Shown in pieces: positions 7,686 through 16,758 of a DNA stretch of 64,000 nt (its first letter is position 1; the number at the start of each line of letters is the position of its first letter). The notes under the pieces were generated by a model. It did not search any database, was not told where the DNA came from, and worked only from the letters and a program-made list of their open reading frames with translations. The stretch lies in contig NZ_BDJE01000028.1 of NCBI RefSeq assembly GCF_002117935.1, positions 103,855-167,854 of the forward strand, read 5' to 3'. The position numbers and the translations under genes are program-made. Origin of the DNA: Nocardioides sp. PD653-B2. GTDB lineage: Bacteria > Actinomycetota > Actinomycetes > Propionibacteriales > Nocardioidaceae.

Positions 7686-9161
7686 ATGAGCTCCAGCGGC
7701 ACCGCCCTCCCAGCCGTCCTCCCCGCCGGCGTCCTGACCGACCCGGGGGGCGAGGCCCCGTCGTACGACGTGGTCGTGGTCGGGTTCGGCATCGCGGGCG
7801 GGTGCGCCGCACTCGAGGCAGCGCGGGCGGGAGCGCGGGTGCTGCTGCTCGAGAAGGCGGCCGTGCACGGCGGGACGTCGTCGATGTCCGGCGGCCACTT
7901 CTACCTCGGCGGTGGGACGGCCGTGCAGCAGGCGACCGGGCACGCGGACTCGGTCGAGGAGATGTACCGCTACCTCGTCGCGGTCTCGAAGGAGCCCGAG
8001 CACGACAAGATCCGCGCCTACTGCGAGGGCTCGGTCGAGCACTTCGACTGGCTCGAGGCGCTGGGCTTCGAGTTCGAGCGCTCCTTCTTCCCCGGCAAGG
8101 CGGTGATCCAGCCAGGCACCGAGGGCCTGATGTACACCGGCAACGAGAAGGTGTGGCCCTTCAAGGAGCAGGCGGTGCCGGCGCCGCGCGGGCACAAGGT
8201 GCCGGTGCCGGGCGACACCGAGGGCACCAAGATCGTGATGGACCTCCTGCGCACCCGGGTCGAGGAGGCCGGCGTCGAGGTCCGCTTCGAGACCGGCGTG
8301 ACCAACCTCGTGGTCTCCGACGACGGGGCGGTCGTGGGGGTCGCGTGGAAGTCGTTCGACGAGACCGGAGTCGTCGCGGCGCCGGCGGTCGTGGTCGCGG
8401 CCGGCGGGTTCGTCATGAACCCCGACATGGTCGCGCAGCACACTCCCGCCCTCGGGTCGAAGCTCTTCACCCTCGGCTCGACGTACGACGACGGCCTCGG
8501 CATCCGGCTCGGTGCGTCGGTCGGCGCGGAGCTCAAGCACATGGACGAGCCGTTCATCACTGCGCCGGTCTACCCGCCGTCGGTGCTGGTGACCGGGCTG
8601 ATCGTGAACGCGCAGGGTGAGCGGTTCGTGGCCGAGGACTCCTACCACTCGCGGACCTCGCAGTTCGTGATGGAGCAGCCGGACTCGGCGGCGTACCTGA
8701 TCATCGACAGCGAGCACGTCGAGTACCCGACGATGCCGCTGGTGCCGCTGATCGACGGCTACGAGACCGTCGCCGAGATCGAGACCGCGCTCGGCTTCCC
8801 GGACGGTGCGCTGGAGAAGACGCTGGCGCGCTACAACGAGTACGCCGCGCTCGGGGAGGACCCGGACTTCCACAAGAGCCCTGACTGGCTGGCCTCGCAG
8901 GCCGTCGGTCCGTGGGCGGTCTTCGACCTGCGGCTGGGCAAGGCGCTCTACGCGGGCTTCACGCTCGGTGGCATCCGGGTCTCGGTCGACGGCGAGGCGC
9001 AGCGAGCCGACGGCTCCGTCGTCCCCGGGCTCTACGCCGCCGGCGCGTGCGCCTCCAACCTGGCCCAGGACGGCAAGGGCTACTGCTCCGGCACCCAGCT
9101 CGGCGAGGGCTCGTTCTTCGGGCGACGAGCGGGTCGACACGCTGCGGGTTTCACCGGCTGA
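7686..9161 (+). CDS. FAD-dependent dehydrogenase, FAD_binding_2 / 3-ketosteroid dehydrogenase-like
   Basis: 491 residues. The Rossmann dinucleotide motif DVVVVGFGIAGGCAALEAAR with a terminal acidic residue (LLLEK) lies at about 27-55, followed by HGGTSSMSGGHFYLGGG. The C-terminal FAD contact region is GLYAAGACASNLAQDGKGYC (about 448-467). This is the fumarate reductase/succinate dehydrogenase-like flavoprotein family, which includes KstD 3-ketosteroid-delta1-dehydrogenases; the C-terminus differs from classical KstD, so the steroid link rests mainly on the KstR-like operator upstream. ATG at 7686 is probably the transcript start. Transcription ends at a large hairpin that begins inside its last codons. 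Confidence 0.85.
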   Translation: MSSSGTALPAVLPAGVLTDPGGEAPSYDVVVVGFGIAGGCAALEAARAGARVLLLEKAAVHGGTSSMSGGHFYLGGGTAVQQATGHADSVEEMYRYLVAVSKEPEHDKIRAYCEGSVEHFDWLEALGFEFERSFFPGKAVIQPGTEGLMYTGNEKVWPFKEQAVPAPRGHKVPVPGDTEGTKIVMDLLRTRVEEAGVEVRFETGVTNLVVSDDGAVVGVAWKSFDETGVVAAPAVVVAAGGFVMNPDMVAQHTPALGSKLFTLGSTYDDGLGIRLGASVGAELKHMDEPFITAPVYPPSVLVTGLIVNAQGERFVAEDSYHSRTSQFVMEQPDSAAYLIIDSEHVEYPTMPLVPLIDGYETVAEIETALGFPDGALEKTLARYNEYAALGEDPDFHKSPDWLASQAVGPWAVFDLRLGKALYAGFTLGGIRVSVDGEAQRADGSVVPGLYAAGACASNLAQDGKGYCSGTQLGEGSFFGRRAGRHAAGFTG

Positions 9162-9235
9162 CCGCCAGAACCCGCACGACACGCCGTTGGCCATCGGCGT
9201 GTCGTGCGGGCGTCGGCGGCCGACCGGTGAAACCC
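9146..9235. terminator. 90-bp nested hairpin between convergent genes
   Basis: Inner perfect 16-bp arms CCCGCACGACACGCCG (9171-9186) and CGGCGTGTCGTGCGGG (9195-9210) enclose an 8-nt loop. Outer perfect 12-bp arms GGGTTTCACCGG (9146-9157) and CCGGTGAAACCC (9224-9235) enclose the inner one, with partial pairing between. It sits between the 3' ends of the FAD dehydrogenase and the giant repeat protein and contains the dehydrogenase stop codon. Likely a bidirectional terminator. Confidence 0.85.
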
Positions 9236-9254
9236 CGGCACGACTGCTCCTCGG

Positions 9255-12200
9255 TCACCTCACCTTGAGGGTGAAGGCACCGGTCTGGGCGCCGGTGGTG
9301 CCGTCGGACCCGTCGACCGCGAGCCGGTACCTGAACGTGCCCTTCTGGCTCTGCCGGGCGAAGGTCACCTTCGCCGACTCGCCGTCGCACGCGACCGTCT
9401 TGACGTCGACCCAGGTGCCGGCGACGAGCCGCTGCAGGACCAGGTCTTCGTCACCGATCTGGTCCACCGCCACGGCGTCGGCCGCCGGGGTCGCCCCCTT
9501 CTTCACGGTGACGGTGCCCGTGCGCCAGCCCGAGATGCTGGTGACGGCCAGCGGCTCGTCCACGGTCATCGGGTCGCCGTCGTCGTTGACGATGCACGGG
9601 ACCGTGCCCTGCCAGTGGTAGTTGGTGCCACCGACCTGGGTCCAGACCACGGAGTACGACGTCACGCCGGCCGGCCACTTCGGGTGGCTGGCGTAGGGGA
9701 AGGAGGTCGTCCCGCCCCAGAAGGCGTCGCTGTTGTGGAAGTTCAGCGTGACCTGGCCGAGGTCGGTCTCGAGCCGGACGTTGACGTCGTTGGCCTGGCC
9801 GTCCGGGATGTTGGACGGGTAGGCGACGGTCAGCGCCGAGCAGGACGGGTCGTCGTACTGCCAGTCCCAGCTGAACGGGCCCGGGTCGGTCGTCGTCGCC
9901 TGGTAGGTGCCGAGCACGACGGAGTCCGTCGTGGTGACGTCCGCACCGGTCGGCGGGGTGGCCGAGCCGCTGGCGATGTTGACCACGGAGCCCTGGTCGA
10001 CGTCCGCGGCCGTCACCGTGTAGTGCGCGGCCGGCAGCGAGGGGCAGGTGGTCGTCTCGCCGACGGCCAGGGTCGCTGCGCAGAGCGCGCCGCCGGCCAG
10101 GGCCGGGATCATCGGGTCGGTCACCGTGACGTTGCTCAGCGGGGCCTGGCCGGTGTTGGTGACCGAGAACGAGTAGGTGAGCTGCTCGCCCACCGACGCC
10201 AGGTCGTCGGCGTCGTCCGAGTCGGCGACCGTCTTCTCCAGCCTGATCGACGACGCGGGCGCCGGCGGCGTCGTCTTCGTCGCGATCACGGCCGTGTCGT
10301 TCGCCGTCACCAGGTCACCGGTCGACCGGGCGGCCGAGGCGCTCGCGGTGTTCTCCACCGACTCGTGCGCCACCTCTGCGGCGGTGACCGTGTGCGTCGC
10401 GGCCGGCAGGGACGGGCAGGTCGTGGTCGCTCCCGGGGCCAGGCTGGCGACGCAGACCGCGCCACCGGCCAGGGCCGGGATCATCGCGTCGAAGACCTTG
10501 ACGTCGCTGAGCGCGACGTTGCCGGTGTTGGTCACCGAGAACGAGTACGTCAGCCGCTCACCCTCCGAGGCCAGGGCGTCCGCGTCGTCGGAGTCCGCGA
10601 CCGTCTTCTTCAGGGTGATCGACGCGGCGCTGGGCCGGGTGTCGATCGTGGCGCTGGCAGCGCCGGCGACGGCGGCGCCGGTCGGCGGCTTCGCGGTGGC
10701 GCTGGCCTCGTTCACGACCGTGGCCTGGTCGGCCTCGGCGCCGGTCACCGTGTGGGTGGCCGCCGGCAGGGACGGGCAGGTCGTGGTCGCACCCGGGGCC
10801 AGGCTCGCGACGCAGACCGCGCCGCCCGCCAGGGCCGGGATCATCGCGTCGGTGACCTGGACGTCGGTCAGCGGCACGTTGCCGGTGTTGGTGACCGAGA
10901 AGGTGTAGGTCAGCTGCTCACCCTCGGCGGCCAGGTGGTCGGCGTCGTCGGAGTCGGCGACCGCCTTGGTCAGCGAGATCGCAGGCGCGGCCGGCGACAG
11001 GATCGTCGCGGACGCGTTGCCGGCGACCGTGCCGGCCGGCGAGCTCGCCGACGCGGTGGCGAAGTTGTCGACCGACCCCTTGGTGATGTCCGCGGCGCTC
11101 ACGGTGTGCGTGGCGGCGGGCAGCGACGAGCAGGTCGTCGTGTCGCCGACGGCCAGGGTCGCGGCGCAGACGACGCCGCCGGCGAGGGCCGGGATCGTCG
11201 CGTCGGTGACCTTCACGTCGGTCAGCGGCACGTTGCCGGTGTTCTCGACCGTGAACGTGTAGGTCAGCGTCTCGCCCAGGGCGCCGGCGAAGTCGGCGTC
11301 GGCGGAGTCGGCGACGGCCTTGGTCATCACGAAGGCGGGTGCCGCCGGCGTCGCGATCGTGGCCGAGGCCTGCGACGTCGGGTTCGGGCCGCTCGGCGAT
11401 GACGCCGTGGCGGTGGCGTCGTTGACGACCGAGCCCCGGGCGATGTCCGCCGCGTTGACGACGTGGGTGGCGGTCACCGTCGAGCAGGTGGTGGTCGCCC
11501 CGACCGCGAGGGTGGCGGCGCACACGGCGCCGTCCTTCATGGCCGGGATCATCGCGTCGGTGACCCGCACGTTGGTCAGCGGCACGTTGCCGGTGTTCTT
11601 GACCGTGAACGTGTAGGTCAGGGTCTCGCCGAGCGAGCCGATCGTGTCGGCGTCGCTCGAGTCGGCCACCGTCTTGGTCATCGAGACCGACGAGATGGCC
11701 GGCGCCGCGATGGTGGCGCTGTCGGCCGCGGTGGGCGCAATGCCCTTGCTCGGGGTGCCGGTGGCGGTCGCCTGGTTGACGACCAAGCCTTGGGCGATGT
11801 CCGCCGCGTTGACGACGTGGGTGGCGGTCACCGTCGAGCAGGTGGTGGTCGCCCCGACCGCGAGGGTGGCGGCGCACACGGCGCCGTCCTTCATGGCCGG
11901 GATCATCGCGTCGGTGACCCGCACGTTGGTCAGCGGCACGTTGCCGGTGTTCTTCAGCGTGAAGGTGTAGGTCAGGGTCTCGCCGAGCGAGCCGATCGTG
12001 TCGGCGTCGCTCGAGTCGGCCACCGTCTTGGTCATCGAGAGGGCCGGGGTGGCCGGCGTCGCGATGGTCGCCGTGTCGGTCGCGGTCACCTTGGCACCGC
12101 TGGGCCGGGTGGCCGAGGCGGTGGCGTTGTTGACGACCGAGCCCTTGGTGATGTCGGCGGCGGCGACGACGTGGGTCGCGGCCGGCAGGAGCGGGCAGGT

Positions 12201-14945
12201 GGTGGTTGCGCCGGCGGCGAGCGTCGCGACACAGTCGGCGCCGTCGACCAGGCCGGGGATCATCGCGTCGGTGACCCGCACGTTGGTCAGGGTGATGTTG
12301 CCGGTGTTCTTCACCGTGAACCCGTAGGTGAGCCGCTCGCCGAGCGATCCGACCGTGTCGGCGTCGTCGGAGTCGGCGACGGTCTTGGTCAGGGTGATCG
12401 CCGCGGTGGTCGGCTTGGTCGTGATCGACACGCTGGAGCGGGCCGTGACGGCGGGCCCGGTCGGCGGCGTCGCCGCGGCGGACGCGGAGTTCACCAGCGC
12501 ACCCTGGTCGGCCTCGGCCTCGGTCACCGTGTGGGCACCGGCCGGGAGCGCGGGGCAGGTGGTGACGGCGCCGACCGCGAGGGTGGCGACGCAGGTCGCC
12601 CCGCCCGCGAGGGCCGGGATCATCGCGTCCGTGATCTTCACGTTGGTCAGCGCGACGTTGCCGGTGTTGGTGACGGAGAACGTGTAGGTCAGCTTCTCGG
12701 TCTCGGACGCCGCGGTGTCGGCGTCGTCGGAGTCGGTGACGACCTTGGTCATCGAGATGCCCGGTGCCGCCGGCGTGGAGATCGTGGCCGAGTCGGTCGC
12801 GGTCACGGCCGCTCCGCTGGGAGGCGTCGCGACCACGGTGGCGGTGTTGTCGACCGAGCCCTGGGCGATGTCGGTGGCCACCACCGTGTGGGTCGCGGCC
12901 GGCAGTGCGGCGCAGGACGTCGTCTCGCCGACACCGAGGGAGGCGGTGCAGACGGCGCCGCTGCTCAGGGCGGGGATCATCGCGTCGGTGACCTTCACGT
13001 TGGTCAGCGGCACGTTGCCGGTGTTCTTCACCGTGAAGCCGTAGGTCAGCGTCTCCCCGAGGGAGCCGATGGTGTCGGCGTCACTCGAGTCGGCGACCGT
13101 CTTGGTGAGCTTCACACCCGGGGTCGCCGGGGTCGAGATGGTCGCCGTGTCGGTGGCGGTGACCGTGGTGCCGGCCGGGCTCGTGCCCGCCGCGGTGGCG
13201 GTGTTGTCGACGGAGCCCTTGCCGATGTCGGTGGCGCTCACCGTGTGGGTCGCGGCGGGGAGCGACGGGCAGGTGGTCGAGGCACCGACGGCCAGGCTCG
13301 CCACGCAGACCGCGCCGCTGGTGAGCGCCGGGATCATCGCGTCGGTGACCTTCACGTTCGTCAGCGGCACGTTGCCGGTGTTCTTCACCGTGAAGCCGTA
13401 GGTCAGCGTCTCGCCCAGCGAGCCGATCGCGTCGGCGTCGCTCGAGTCGCTCACCGTCTTGGTCAGGGACAGCGACGGGGCCGGCGGCGGGGTCGGGTTG
13501 ACCGGCACCGACTTCGCGTCGAACGCGATGCGGCCACACCCGTCCGTGACCGTGACGCGGATCGTGCAGGCGGTCGCGGCGGAGAGGGTCGGCGCCGTGA
13601 AGGTCGTGCTGGCGGCGGTGCTGTTCGCGAAGGTGCCTCCGCAGCCCGAGGTCCACTTGTAGGTGTACCCGCCGCCGCCGCCCGTGGCGGTGGCGCTGAC
13701 CGGGATGGTGGTGCCCGACGTGATCTCGGCGGACGAGACGGTGGCCGTGACCTCCGGGGACTTGTCGACCGAGGAGATCAGGTTGAAGTTGAGGAAGCTG
13801 CGCTGGGCGGCGACGTTCGCGGTGGCATCGGCCTTGGCGAAGTCGTGGCCGGCCTGGTACATGACGAGGCCGTTCGAGGAGTCACCGAAGCCGCGGCCGT
13901 AGACGGAGACGGCCGCCTTGCCGGGCGACAGCGCCCTGCTGCCGCTGATCTGCGGGTGGTCCGGGTCCCACGCGAGCACCTTGGTGGTCGGGCGCCAGCC
14001 GGTCTTGGGCAGGTAGACCTGCTCGGCGCCGTTCTGGGTCGCGGAGTCGAAGGAGTTCATGATCTGCGAGATCGGGTCCGACCAGTCCCCGTTGTAGGTG
14101 TACGCCGGAGTGCCGTCGTTGTGGTCGCCGTACTCGACCATCCCGCTCACGGACAGGAAGTTCAGGTCGGGCGCGGTGCCGGCGTCGGCCGGGTCGTCGA
14201 GGTTCTCGAGGGTGCTGGGGGCGTGGCACTGCCCGAAGATGTTGCCGCCGGCGTCGTTGAACGCCAGGAGGTTCTTGTGCAGCGACCAGGTCGGGTCGGC
14301 GTGCGGGAAGACGAAGAGGTCGTCGCAGGAGGTGAGGGCCGACGGGAGCGCCTTGCGGTAGGCCGAGGACGGGATGCCGGCGTTCGCGTAGTAGCCGTCG
14401 GCGACCGGATCGCTCGACGCGTCGAGCACCACGCGCGGCCAGCTGCGGAGCAGGGAGGACTGCGGCACGGAGGCGATCGGCGAGTTGGCGACGTACATCT
14501 GCACGCCCGCGGACCGCCAGGCCAGCAGCCGGGCCGCCGGGATGTCGCCCACGAAGTCACCCGAGACGACGAACGAACCGCCCGCGAACGCCTTGCTCGC
14601 GACCGTCGCCCCGGTGGTCACGTTGAGCAGGTTGGTGGCCGTGAAGTCCGACGCACCCATCGTGGTCTTGCCGTTCTTGACGGCCCAGGCCACCGGGACC
14701 TTGTACGTCGTGAGCAGCTCGTAGACCAGCCCGTACGGCTTCAGGCCGTTGGCCACCGTCTGCGGGGTCACGCCCATGTCGATGATCAGCGAGCCCGACG
14801 GGAAGTCCGCGGTCGCCGGGGTCGCGGCCCGGGCAGCGACGGGCGCCGTCGACGGGGTGCTCGCCGATGCCGAGGCGGCCGGGAGGAACCCGCCGGCCAG
14901 GACGGCCAGGACGAGGGCGATGAGGGCTGCGACGCGGATGCGCAC
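9255..14945 (-). CDS. Giant exported protein with ten DUF11-like repeats
   Basis: 1896 residues from GTG at 14945, chosen because GGAG lies 6 nt upstream and a clean signal peptide follows (VRIRVAALIALVLAVLAGGF, Ala-rich cleavage region near residue 30). An unrecognised region of about 400 residues (beginning ATADFPSGSLIIDMGVTPQT) comes first, then a PKD/Ig-like stretch (SPEVTATVSSAEITSGTTIP), then ten tandem repeats of about 118 residues with LTYTFSVTNTGNVPLTNVKV and DAMIPAL cores, then a C-terminal beta-rich part ending TGAFTLKVR. There is no LPXTG motif and no C-terminal membrane helix, so it is probably secreted or loosely wall-bound. DUF11 repeats are stalk-like spacers in surface and adhesion proteins. 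Divergent from the aminotransferase. Confidence 0.88.
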   Translation of the reverse strand: MRIRVAALIALVLAVLAGGFLPAASASASTPSTAPVAARAATPATADFPSGSLIIDMGVTPQTVANGLKPYGLVYELLTTYKVPVAWAVKNGKTTMGASDFTATNLLNVTTGATVASKAFAGGSFVVSGDFVGDIPAARLLAWRSAGVQMYVANSPIASVPQSSLLRSWPRVVLDASSDPVADGYYANAGIPSSAYRKALPSALTSCDDLFVFPHADPTWSLHKNLLAFNDAGGNIFGQCHAPSTLENLDDPADAGTAPDLNFLSVSGMVEYGDHNDGTPAYTYNGDWSDPISQIMNSFDSATQNGAEQVYLPKTGWRPTTKVLAWDPDHPQISGSRALSPGKAAVSVYGRGFGDSSNGLVMYQAGHDFAKADATANVAAQRSFLNFNLISSVDKSPEVTATVSSAEITSGTTIPVSATATGGGGGYTYKWTSGCGGTFANSTAASTTFTAPTLSAATACTIRVTVTDGCGRIAFDAKSVPVNPTPPPAPSLSLTKTVSDSSDADAIGSLGETLTYGFTVKNTGNVPLTNVKVTDAMIPALTSGAVCVASLAVGASTTCPSLPAATHTVSATDIGKGSVDNTATAAGTSPAGTTVTATDTATISTPATPGVKLTKTVADSSDADTIGSLGETLTYGFTVKNTGNVPLTNVKVTDAMIPALSSGAVCTASLGVGETTSCAALPAATHTVVATDIAQGSVDNTATVVATPPSGAAVTATDSATISTPAAPGISMTKVVTDSDDADTAASETEKLTYTFSVTNTGNVALTNVKITDAMIPALAGGATCVATLAVGAVTTCPALPAGAHTVTEAEADQGALVNSASAAATPPTGPAVTARSSVSITTKPTTAAITLTKTVADSDDADTVGSLGERLTYGFTVKNTGNITLTNVRVTDAMIPGLVDGADCVATLAAGATTTCPLLPAATHVVAAADITKGSVVNNATASATRPSGAKVTATDTATIATPATPALSMTKTVADSSDADTIGSLGETLTYTFTLKNTGNVPLTNVRVTDAMIPAMKDGAVCAATLAVGATTTCSTVTATHVVNAADIAQGLVVNQATATGTPSKGIAPTAADSATIAAPAISSVSMTKTVADSSDADTIGSLGETLTYTFTVKNTGNVPLTNVRVTDAMIPAMKDGAVCAATLAVGATTTCSTVTATHVVNAADIARGSVVNDATATASSPSGPNPTSQASATIATPAAPAFVMTKAVADSADADFAGALGETLTYTFTVENTGNVPLTDVKVTDATIPALAGGVVCAATLAVGDTTTCSSLPAATHTVSAADITKGSVDNFATASASSPAGTVAGNASATILSPAAPAISLTKAVADSDDADHLAAEGEQLTYTFSVTNTGNVPLTDVQVTDAMIPALAGGAVCVASLAPGATTTCPSLPAATHTVTGAEADQATVVNEASATAKPPTGAAVAGAASATIDTRPSAASITLKKTVADSDDADALASEGERLTYSFSVTNTGNVALSDVKVFDAMIPALAGGAVCVASLAPGATTTCPSLPAATHTVTAAEVAHESVENTASASAARSTGDLVTANDTAVIATKTTPPAPASSIRLEKTVADSDDADDLASVGEQLTYSFSVTNTGQAPLSNVTVTDPMIPALAGGALCAATLAVGETTTCPSLPAAHYTVTAADVDQGSVVNIASGSATPPTGADVTTTDSVVLGTYQATTTDPGPFSWDWQYDDPSCSALTVAYPSNIPDGQANDVNVRLETDLGQVTLNFHNSDAFWGGTTSFPYASHPKWPAGVTSYSVVWTQVGGTNYHWQGTVPCIVNDDGDPMTVDEPLAVTSISGWRTGTVTVKKGATPAADAVAVDQIGDEDLVLQRLVAGTWVDVKTVACDGESAKVTFARQSQKGTFRYRLAVDGSDGTTGAQTGAFTLKVR
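9915..13479 (-). repeat. Ten in-frame DUF11-like repeats of about 354 bp
   Basis: Each unit runs from a (S/V)xxTKxVxDSxDAD start through ExLTYxFxVxNTGN, the DAMIPAL loop, one pair of cysteines (AVCxASL... TTCPSL) and a final ATxSTPA-like strand. The two conserved Cys per unit would allow a disulfide in each domain once exported. Repeats 5 and 6 (about 11438-11689 and 11792-12043) are almost identical at DNA level, offset by 354 bp, which signals recent duplication or gene conversion. Confidence 0.88.
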
Positions 14946-15038
14946 GAATGGCTCCAAAGGGTGCTGGCGGAGGTGACGCCGAACTCTGGCACGCATTTCG
15001 GGGCCGAAACCGTTCCTGCCCCCAACCTTTGAGAGACG

Positions 15039-15070
15039 TTGAGGAAACCCGGCCTTCCTTGAGGAAACCC
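15039..15070. promoter_or_regulatory. Direct repeat TTGAGGAAACCC in divergent promoter region
   Basis: TTGAGGAAACCC occurs at 15039-15050 and 15059-15070, a 20-bp period of nearly two helical turns. It lies in the 164-bp region between the giant repeat protein and the aminotransferase. A regulator-binding site is possible; no known consensus matched. Confidence 0.4.
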
Positions 15071-15097
15071 TGAGCATGAGGCCCCGGAACCGCGCCG

Positions 15098-15103
15098 TAC
15101 AGT
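15098..15103 (+). promoter_or_regulatory. -10 hexamer TACAGT of a leaderless mRNA
   Basis: TACAGT ends 6 nt before the ATG at 15110, and no Shine-Dalgarno sequence fits between, so the mRNA should begin at or next to the start codon. Confidence 0.55.
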
Positions 15104-15109
15104 CGCTCC

Positions 15110-16291
15110 ATGACCGACCGCTTCCAGGTGGCGAGCCGCGCCAACGTGCCCCCTTTTCACGTGATGGACCTGCTGGCGGCCGCGACGACCCGGCAGCGCA
15201 CGCACGGCGACCTGCTCAACCTGCTGGCCGGCCAGCCGAGCACGGGCGCACCGGCGGCGGTCCGCGCGGAGGCGAAGCGGCTGCTCGACTCCGGCGACCC
15301 GCTCGGCTACACGCCGGCGGCCGGGGTGCTCGAGCTGCGCGAGGCGATCGCCGGCCACCACAAGCGCACCCACGGCATCGACGTCGACCCCGACGAGGTC
15401 GTGGTCACCACGGGCAGCAGCGGTGGCTTCCTGCTCGCCTTCCTCGCGGCGTTCGAGGTCGGCGACCGCGTCGCGATGGCGCGGCCCGGCTACCCCTGCT
15501 ACCGCAACGTGCTGACCGCGCTCGGCTGCGAGGTGGTCGAGATCCCGACCGGGCCGGAGACCCGCTTCCAGCCGACGGTCGAGCAGGTGGCGGAGCTCGG
15601 TGACATCAAGGGCCTCGTCGTCGCCAGCCCGGCCAACCCGACCGGCACCATGCTGCTCCCCAGCGAGCTCGCCGCCCTCGCGACGTACTGCGAGACCGAG
15701 CGGATCCAGCTGATCTCCGACGAGATCTACCACGGCATCGAGTACGCCCCCCTCGCCGGCGGTGACCACCTGGCGCGCAGCGCCTGGGAGACCAGCCGGG
15801 AGGCCGTCGTCTTCTCCAGCTTCTCCAAGTACTTCTCGATGACCGGCTGGCGGATCGGCTGGATGCTGGTCCCCGACCGGCTCCGGCGCGCGACCGACAT
15901 CCTCACCGGCAACTTCACGATCTGTCCGCCCGTCCTGGCGCAGTGGGCGAGCCTCGCGGCCTTCAGCGACGCGTCGTACGTCGAGCTCGACAGCCACGTC
16001 GCGCGCTACGCCGACAACCGGCGCCTCCTGCTCGACGGCCTGCCCCGGCTGGGGATCACCGAGCTCGCGCCGGCCGACGGCGCGTTCTACGTGTACGCCG
16101 ACGTCGGCCACCTGACCGACGACACCATGGTGTTCTGCCACGAGCTGCTGGCCCGCACCGGCGTCGCCGTCGCACCCGGCATCGACTTCGACACCGTCGA
16201 CGGCGGCCGGTTCATCCGGCTCAGCTTCGCCGGCCCGGGAGCCGACATCGAGCGCGCACTGGAGCGTCTCTCCACAGCCCTCGTGCGCTGA
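15110..16291 (+). CDS. PLP-dependent class I/II aminotransferase
   Basis: 393 residues with the aspartate aminotransferase fold type I. Visible landmarks are GYTPAAGVLELREAIAGHHK near residue 65, the DEVVVTTGSSGG cofactor loop, the VVASPANPTGTM stretch near 170, SDEIYHGIEY near 203, and the Schiff-base lysine K240 in SFSKYFSMTGWRIGWM. It should transfer an amino group between an amino acid and a 2-oxo acid; the substrate cannot be read from sequence. It is just upstream of the WxG/hydrolase module, separated by 64 bp and a new ribosome binding site, so a functional link is not implied. Confidence 0.88.
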   Translation: MTDRFQVASRANVPPFHVMDLLAAATTRQRTHGDLLNLLAGQPSTGAPAAVRAEAKRLLDSGDPLGYTPAAGVLELREAIAGHHKRTHGIDVDPDEVVVTTGSSGGFLLAFLAAFEVGDRVAMARPGYPCYRNVLTALGCEVVEIPTGPETRFQPTVEQVAELGDIKGLVVASPANPTGTMLLPSELAALATYCETERIQLISDEIYHGIEYAPLAGGDHLARSAWETSREAVVFSSFSKYFSMTGWRIGWMLVPDRLRRATDILTGNFTICPPVLAQWASLAAFSDASYVELDSHVARYADNRRLLLDGLPRLGITELAPADGAFYVYADVGHLTDDTMVFCHELLARTGVAVAPGIDFDTVDGGRFIRLSFAGPGADIERALERLSTALVR

Positions 16292-16355
16292 CGTTTCTCC
16301 ACATCCGCCGCCCGGCGAGGCTCCTCGGCACACCGACCGATGCGAGGGGGACTCC

Positions 16356-16757
16356 ATGTACGGCGACACCACCACCATCCGGGCCCTGGCCCGCGACCTG
16401 CGCGACCGCGCCGACGACATCCGCACCGCGGCCGACCGGCTGGCGGCCCGGGCCGACGGGGTCGACTGGCGCGGGCTGACCGCCGACGCGATGCGCCGGC
16501 ACGCCCACGACCGCTGCGCCGCGCTCCGGCGCACGGCGGCCCTCCACGACGACGCCGCGGACGCGCTCGACCGGCACGCCCGGGAGGTCGACCGGCTCGA
16601 GGACCTGATCGCCGCCGTCGAGCGGAAGGTGCACGGGCTCATCGACGCCGCCCGCGACAAGCTCCTGCCCGACGGCCTGGACGGGCTGCTCCACCGGTTC
16701 TCGCCGCCGCTCCCGGGCAGCCGGGACTGGCTGTCCGTCGACCTCCCGGGGATCTGA
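16356..16757 (+). CDS. WxG-type helical protein, candidate type VII cargo partner (copy 1)
   Basis: 133 residues, beginning MYGDTTTIRALARDLRDRAD. Two long amphipathic helices are separated by a VDWRGLTADAM turn near residue 43, which is a W-x-G hairpin as in WXG100/ESX proteins. A third helix (HAREVDRLEDLIAAVERKV) and a short tail ending DWLSVDLPGI follow. A paralogue with the same MYGDT start and DWLAVELPGL end is at 18264. A typical ribosome binding site (GAGGGGG) precedes the ATG. The next gene, a hydrolase, starts one base after its stop. Export by the EccC system is inference; the usual YxxxD/E signal is not evident. Confidence 0.65.
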   Translation: MYGDTTTIRALARDLRDRADDIRTAADRLAARADGVDWRGLTADAMRRHAHDRCAALRRTAALHDDAADALDRHAREVDRLEDLIAAVERKVHGLIDAARDKLLPDGLDGLLHRFSPPLPGSRDWLSVDLPGI

Positions 16758-16758
16758 G

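Noticed and set aside
11463..15032. Very long plus-strand open frame of 1189 codons
   Set aside because: It is antisense to the giant repeat protein; its Arg/Gly/Val-rich periodic composition is the shadow of the repeats in GC-rich DNA.
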